A stretch of 64,000 nucleotides of DNA from Elusimicrobiales bacterium (GTDB lineage: Bacteria > Elusimicrobiota > Elusimicrobia > Elusimicrobiales > UBA9959). Positions 62,191 through 64,000 of the stretch are shown in pieces (position 1 is the first letter of the stretch; each line of letters starts with the position of its first letter). The stretch lies in NCBI GenBank assembly GCA_028688015.1, contig JAQTZB010000006.1:176739-240738 (forward strand), written 5' to 3'. A model generated the notes under the pieces. It saw nothing but the letters and a program-made list of their open reading frames with translations. It was not told the origin of the DNA and searched no databases. The position numbers and the translations under genes are program-made.

Positions 62191-64000
62191 TCAGGAACAC
62201 TCGGAATAGCCGCAGTCGTGGCAGGTGGGGCCGGAGCAGCCGGACTCGTAACTGACATTGGACGAGTAGCACTTGGGGCAGTACTGCGTGTGCGAGGCGT
62301 CCCACAGCTCCAGCTTCTCCTGGCCGTTGATCTCGGCGTCGCTGGCTATCACGCCCGAGCGCTTCAGGTGGCTGCGCAGCGCCACGGCGATGCCGTGCGC
62401 CACCGAGTTGATGCGGTTCTCGCCCAGGCCCACGGGCCGGTCGCCCTTCACCGAGTTGAGGTGCTTGATCACCTTCACCGGGTCTCCGCCCTCCTCGAGG
62501 TACTTGGAGAGCAGGATTCCTATCAGCGAGGTGAGGCCGCTGATCTCGGTGCCCAGGGGCGGCATGTTGGTGAACACCTGGTACGGGCCGTGCTCGTTGT
62601 AGTTGATGTGCACATGCAGCGGGCCGTAGCCGGTCTTCAGCTGGAAATATTCCGAAGACACGCCGAAGGACTGCAGCGGCGCCTTCTTTTTCTTGGTCTT
62701 GGCCTGCGCCTGCGCGTCGCCGCCGATGTTGAGCACCTGCTGCGCCTTGCAGCCGTCGCGGTAGACGGTGAGGCCCTTGCAGCCCAGCTTGTGGGCCAGC
62801 AGGTAGCAGCTCTTCACGTCCTCCACCTTGGCGGAGTTCGGCATGTTGATGGTCTTGGAGACGGCGTTGTCGACGTGCTTCTGGAAGGCCGCCTGGATGC
62901 GGATGTGACCTTCCACGCTCACGTCGTGCGCGGTGGGGAACAGGGCCTGCACCTGCTTGGGGATCTCAGGGATACCGCGCACGGCCTTGTGATTGGCCTC
63001 TATCTTTTTCCACAGGGCCTTCTCGTCGAGGCCGAAGTACTGCTGTTCCTTCGCGAGCTGCTTGAAAAGCGTGTTCACCTCGTAGAAGGTGTCCTTGCCC
63101 TCGGGGTCCCGCTTGTTCTTTATGGCGTCCAGCGCCCGCGCGTTGTAGCGCGTGTAGGCGATGGCGAAGAACGGCTCTATGCCGGAACCCTGCAAGCCGG
63201 CGGCGATGGCGATGGTGCCGGTGGGGGCGATGGTGGTGCGCGAGGCGTTGCGGGGCCGCGCGGCCACGCCGCGGAAATGCTTGCTCTCGGCGTCGTAGAT
63301 AGAGCCTTTCCAGTTCTGGAACACGCCGCGCTCGCGGGCCAGCTCTTCGGAGGCCTCGAGCGACTTGTCATTGATGAACTTCATCACCTCTTCGGCCTTC
63401 TTCAGGCCTTCGGGGCTGTCGTAGGCCACGCCCAGTTTCACGGCGGCCTCGGCCCAGCCCATCACGCCCAGGCCTATCTTGCGGTTGCCCTTGGCGATCT
63501 TCTCTATCTCGGTCAGCGGGTAGTTGTTTATCTCTATGACGTTGTCGAGGAAGCGGATGGCGCTGACTACGGTGGCGCCGAGGCGGTCCCAGTCCAGGGC
63601 GCCGCGCGTGAGCTCGCCCGTGACGTAGTTGGCGAGGTTGATGGAGCCCAGGTTGCAGGACTCCCACGGCAGCAGCGGCTGCTCGCCGCAGGGGTTGGTG
63701 CTCTCTATCTGGCCCAGCGCCGGGGTGGGGTTGGAATTGGTGTCGTTGATGCGGTCGATGAAGACGATGCCCGGGTCGCCGCTGGCCCAGGCGGATTCCA
63801 CCATGCTGTTGAACACTTCGCGCGCCTTCAGCGTGCCGGCCGGCTCCTTGGTGCGGGGGTTGATGAGGTCGTAGTTGGCGTTGGTCTCCACGGCCCTCAT
63901 GAACTTCTCGTCGAGGGCTATCGAGATGTTGAAGTTCTCCAGCGCGCCCTGCTGCGACTTGATGGTGATGAAATCCTTGACCTCGGGGTGCCAGTAGGGA
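62191..64000 (-). CDS. nrdJ: B12-dependent (class II) ribonucleotide reductase, 5' end missing
   Basis: Reduces ribonucleotides to deoxyribonucleotides with adenosylcobalamin. Only the C-terminal part of 602 residues is visible; the frame stays open to the window edge and the region before the first Met, WHPEVKDFITIKSQQ, is conserved, so no start is inside. NPCGEQPL (catalytic cysteine loop), the PTGTIA region and the C-terminal zinc-like CPKC...CHDCGY are present. It pairs in function with ThyX and Tmk. Cobalamin dependence is also suggested by the B12-type radical SAM gene. Confidence 0.96.
   Translation of the reverse strand, partial: PYWHPEVKDFITIKSQQGALENFNISIALDEKFMRAVETNANYDLINPRTKEPAGTLKAREVFNSMVESAWASGDPGIVFIDRINDTNSNPTPALGQIESTNPCGEQPLLPWESCNLGSINLANYVTGELTRGALDWDRLGATVVSAIRFLDNVIEINNYPLTEIEKIAKGNRKIGLGVMGWAEAAVKLGVAYDSPEGLKKAEEVMKFINDKSLEASEELARERGVFQNWKGSIYDAESKHFRGVAARPRNASRTTIAPTGTIAIAAGLQGSGIEPFFAIAYTRYNARALDAIKNKRDPEGKDTFYEVNTLFKQLAKEQQYFGLDEKALWKKIEANHKAVRGIPEIPKQVQALFPTAHDVSVEGHIRIQAAFQKHVDNAVSKTINMPNSAKVEDVKSCYLLAHKLGCKGLTVYRDGCKAQQVLNIGGDAQAQAKTKKKKAPLQSFGVSSEYFQLKTGYGPLHVHINYNEHGPYQVFTNMPPLGTEISGLTSLIGILLSKYLEEGGDPVKVIKHLNSVKGDRPVGLGENRINSVAHGIAVALRSHLKRSGVIASDAEINGQEKLELWDASHTQYCPKCYSSNVSYESGCSGPTCHDCGYSECS

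Noticed and set aside
62191-63900. A start for nrdJ at 63900
   Set aside because: The frame continues upstream to the window edge with conserved class II reductase sequence, so the gene is cut by the window.

Overview
The window is a GC-rich, gene-dense stretch of a Gram-negative bacterial chromosome (evidence: LptE, MurJ, lipoproteins, Psd/PssA phospholipid synthesis). The mix of type IV pilus motors, ThyX, B12-dependent ribonucleotide reductase, TlpA-DUF3738 fusion and GH57/DUF4912 glycogen genes would suit an uncultivated lineage such as Elusimicrobiota, but this taxonomic guess is an inference that needs marker-gene placement. There is no phage, insertion sequence or CRISPR array, and no gene-free stretch longer than 300 bases.

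Layout. 1-5714 (+): end of a Pro/Ala-rich membrane protein, then pilB-pilT-pilC. 5776-8936 (-): murJ-uvrC-ogt, with a UvrC that lacks its C-terminal HhH domain. 8959-9255 (+): rpsT. 9306-13421 (-): leuS-lptE-holA. 13522-19851 (-): thyX, a HlyD-like adaptor, a chlorite-dismutase-fold protein without the usual heme ligand, glgC, phoH, ybeY and a B12-type radical SAM enzyme. 19925-23306 (+): mazG, a GH3 hexosaminidase and a sodium/solute symporter. 23496-26046: a FlgO/CsgG-like protein, a YtxH protein and a secreted HExxH protein.

26142-36348 (+) is the most interesting part: an operon for a bacterial microcompartment (BMC). It holds an aminotransferase, a PduS-type flavin/Fe-S protein, a PduT-type BMC-T shell protein with the cluster cysteine Cys38, triosephosphate isomerase, PduL phosphotransacylase, a BMC-H, an EutN pentamer, a CoA-acylating aldehyde dehydrogenase, a second BMC-T, a RpiB-like protein with a rebuilt active site, two more EutN pentamers, deoxyribose-phosphate aldolase (DeoC) with an encapsulation helix and a cysteine-rich linker, a second BMC-H, and a small protein with a targeting-like helix. 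The likely chemistry is deoxyribose-5-phosphate to acetaldehyde plus glyceraldehyde-3-phosphate, with acetaldehyde going to acetyl-CoA and acetyl-phosphate, triose-phosphate to glycolysis, and NADH electrons leaving through PduS/PduT because no alcohol dehydrogenase is present. It belongs near the sugar-phosphate-utilising (SPU) BMC class known from genome surveys. The triosephosphate isomerase, altered RpiB, DeoC linker and structured RNA-like spacers are the features that look unusual. Two related hairpin-rich leaders precede rpiB and the second BMC-H gene, and a third, REP-like cruciform lies after the first BMC-H gene.

36375-43232: a TPR protein and a GH84 hexosaminidase (+), Kbl with a threonine-dehydrogenase-like protein that has lost its catalytic zinc ligands (-), then DUF4912 and a GH57 glucan enzyme (+). 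43292-51757 (-): a polymer-like beta-repeat membrane protein with a possible anti-sigma and an ECF sigma factor, rluD, lgt, a HAD phosphatase, a metallo-beta-lactamase-fold hydrolase, ftsB, enolase and a phosphohexomutase. 51842-56180 (+): secreted Cys-rich protein, O-methyltransferase, TlpA-DUF3738, NYN nuclease-like protein, tRNA-Leu, psd and pssA. 56242-59446 (-): tmk-holB-metG. 59574-61943 (+): large polytopic protein. 61925-64000 (-): a 52-residue small protein and the 3' part of nrdJ.

Several genes without a Shine-Dalgarno have a -10-like hexamer only 4 to 10 bases before the start codon, suggesting leaderless mRNAs. glgC, GH57/DUF4912 and the hexomutase form a glycogen theme; GH3, the symporter and GH84 form an amino-sugar theme.
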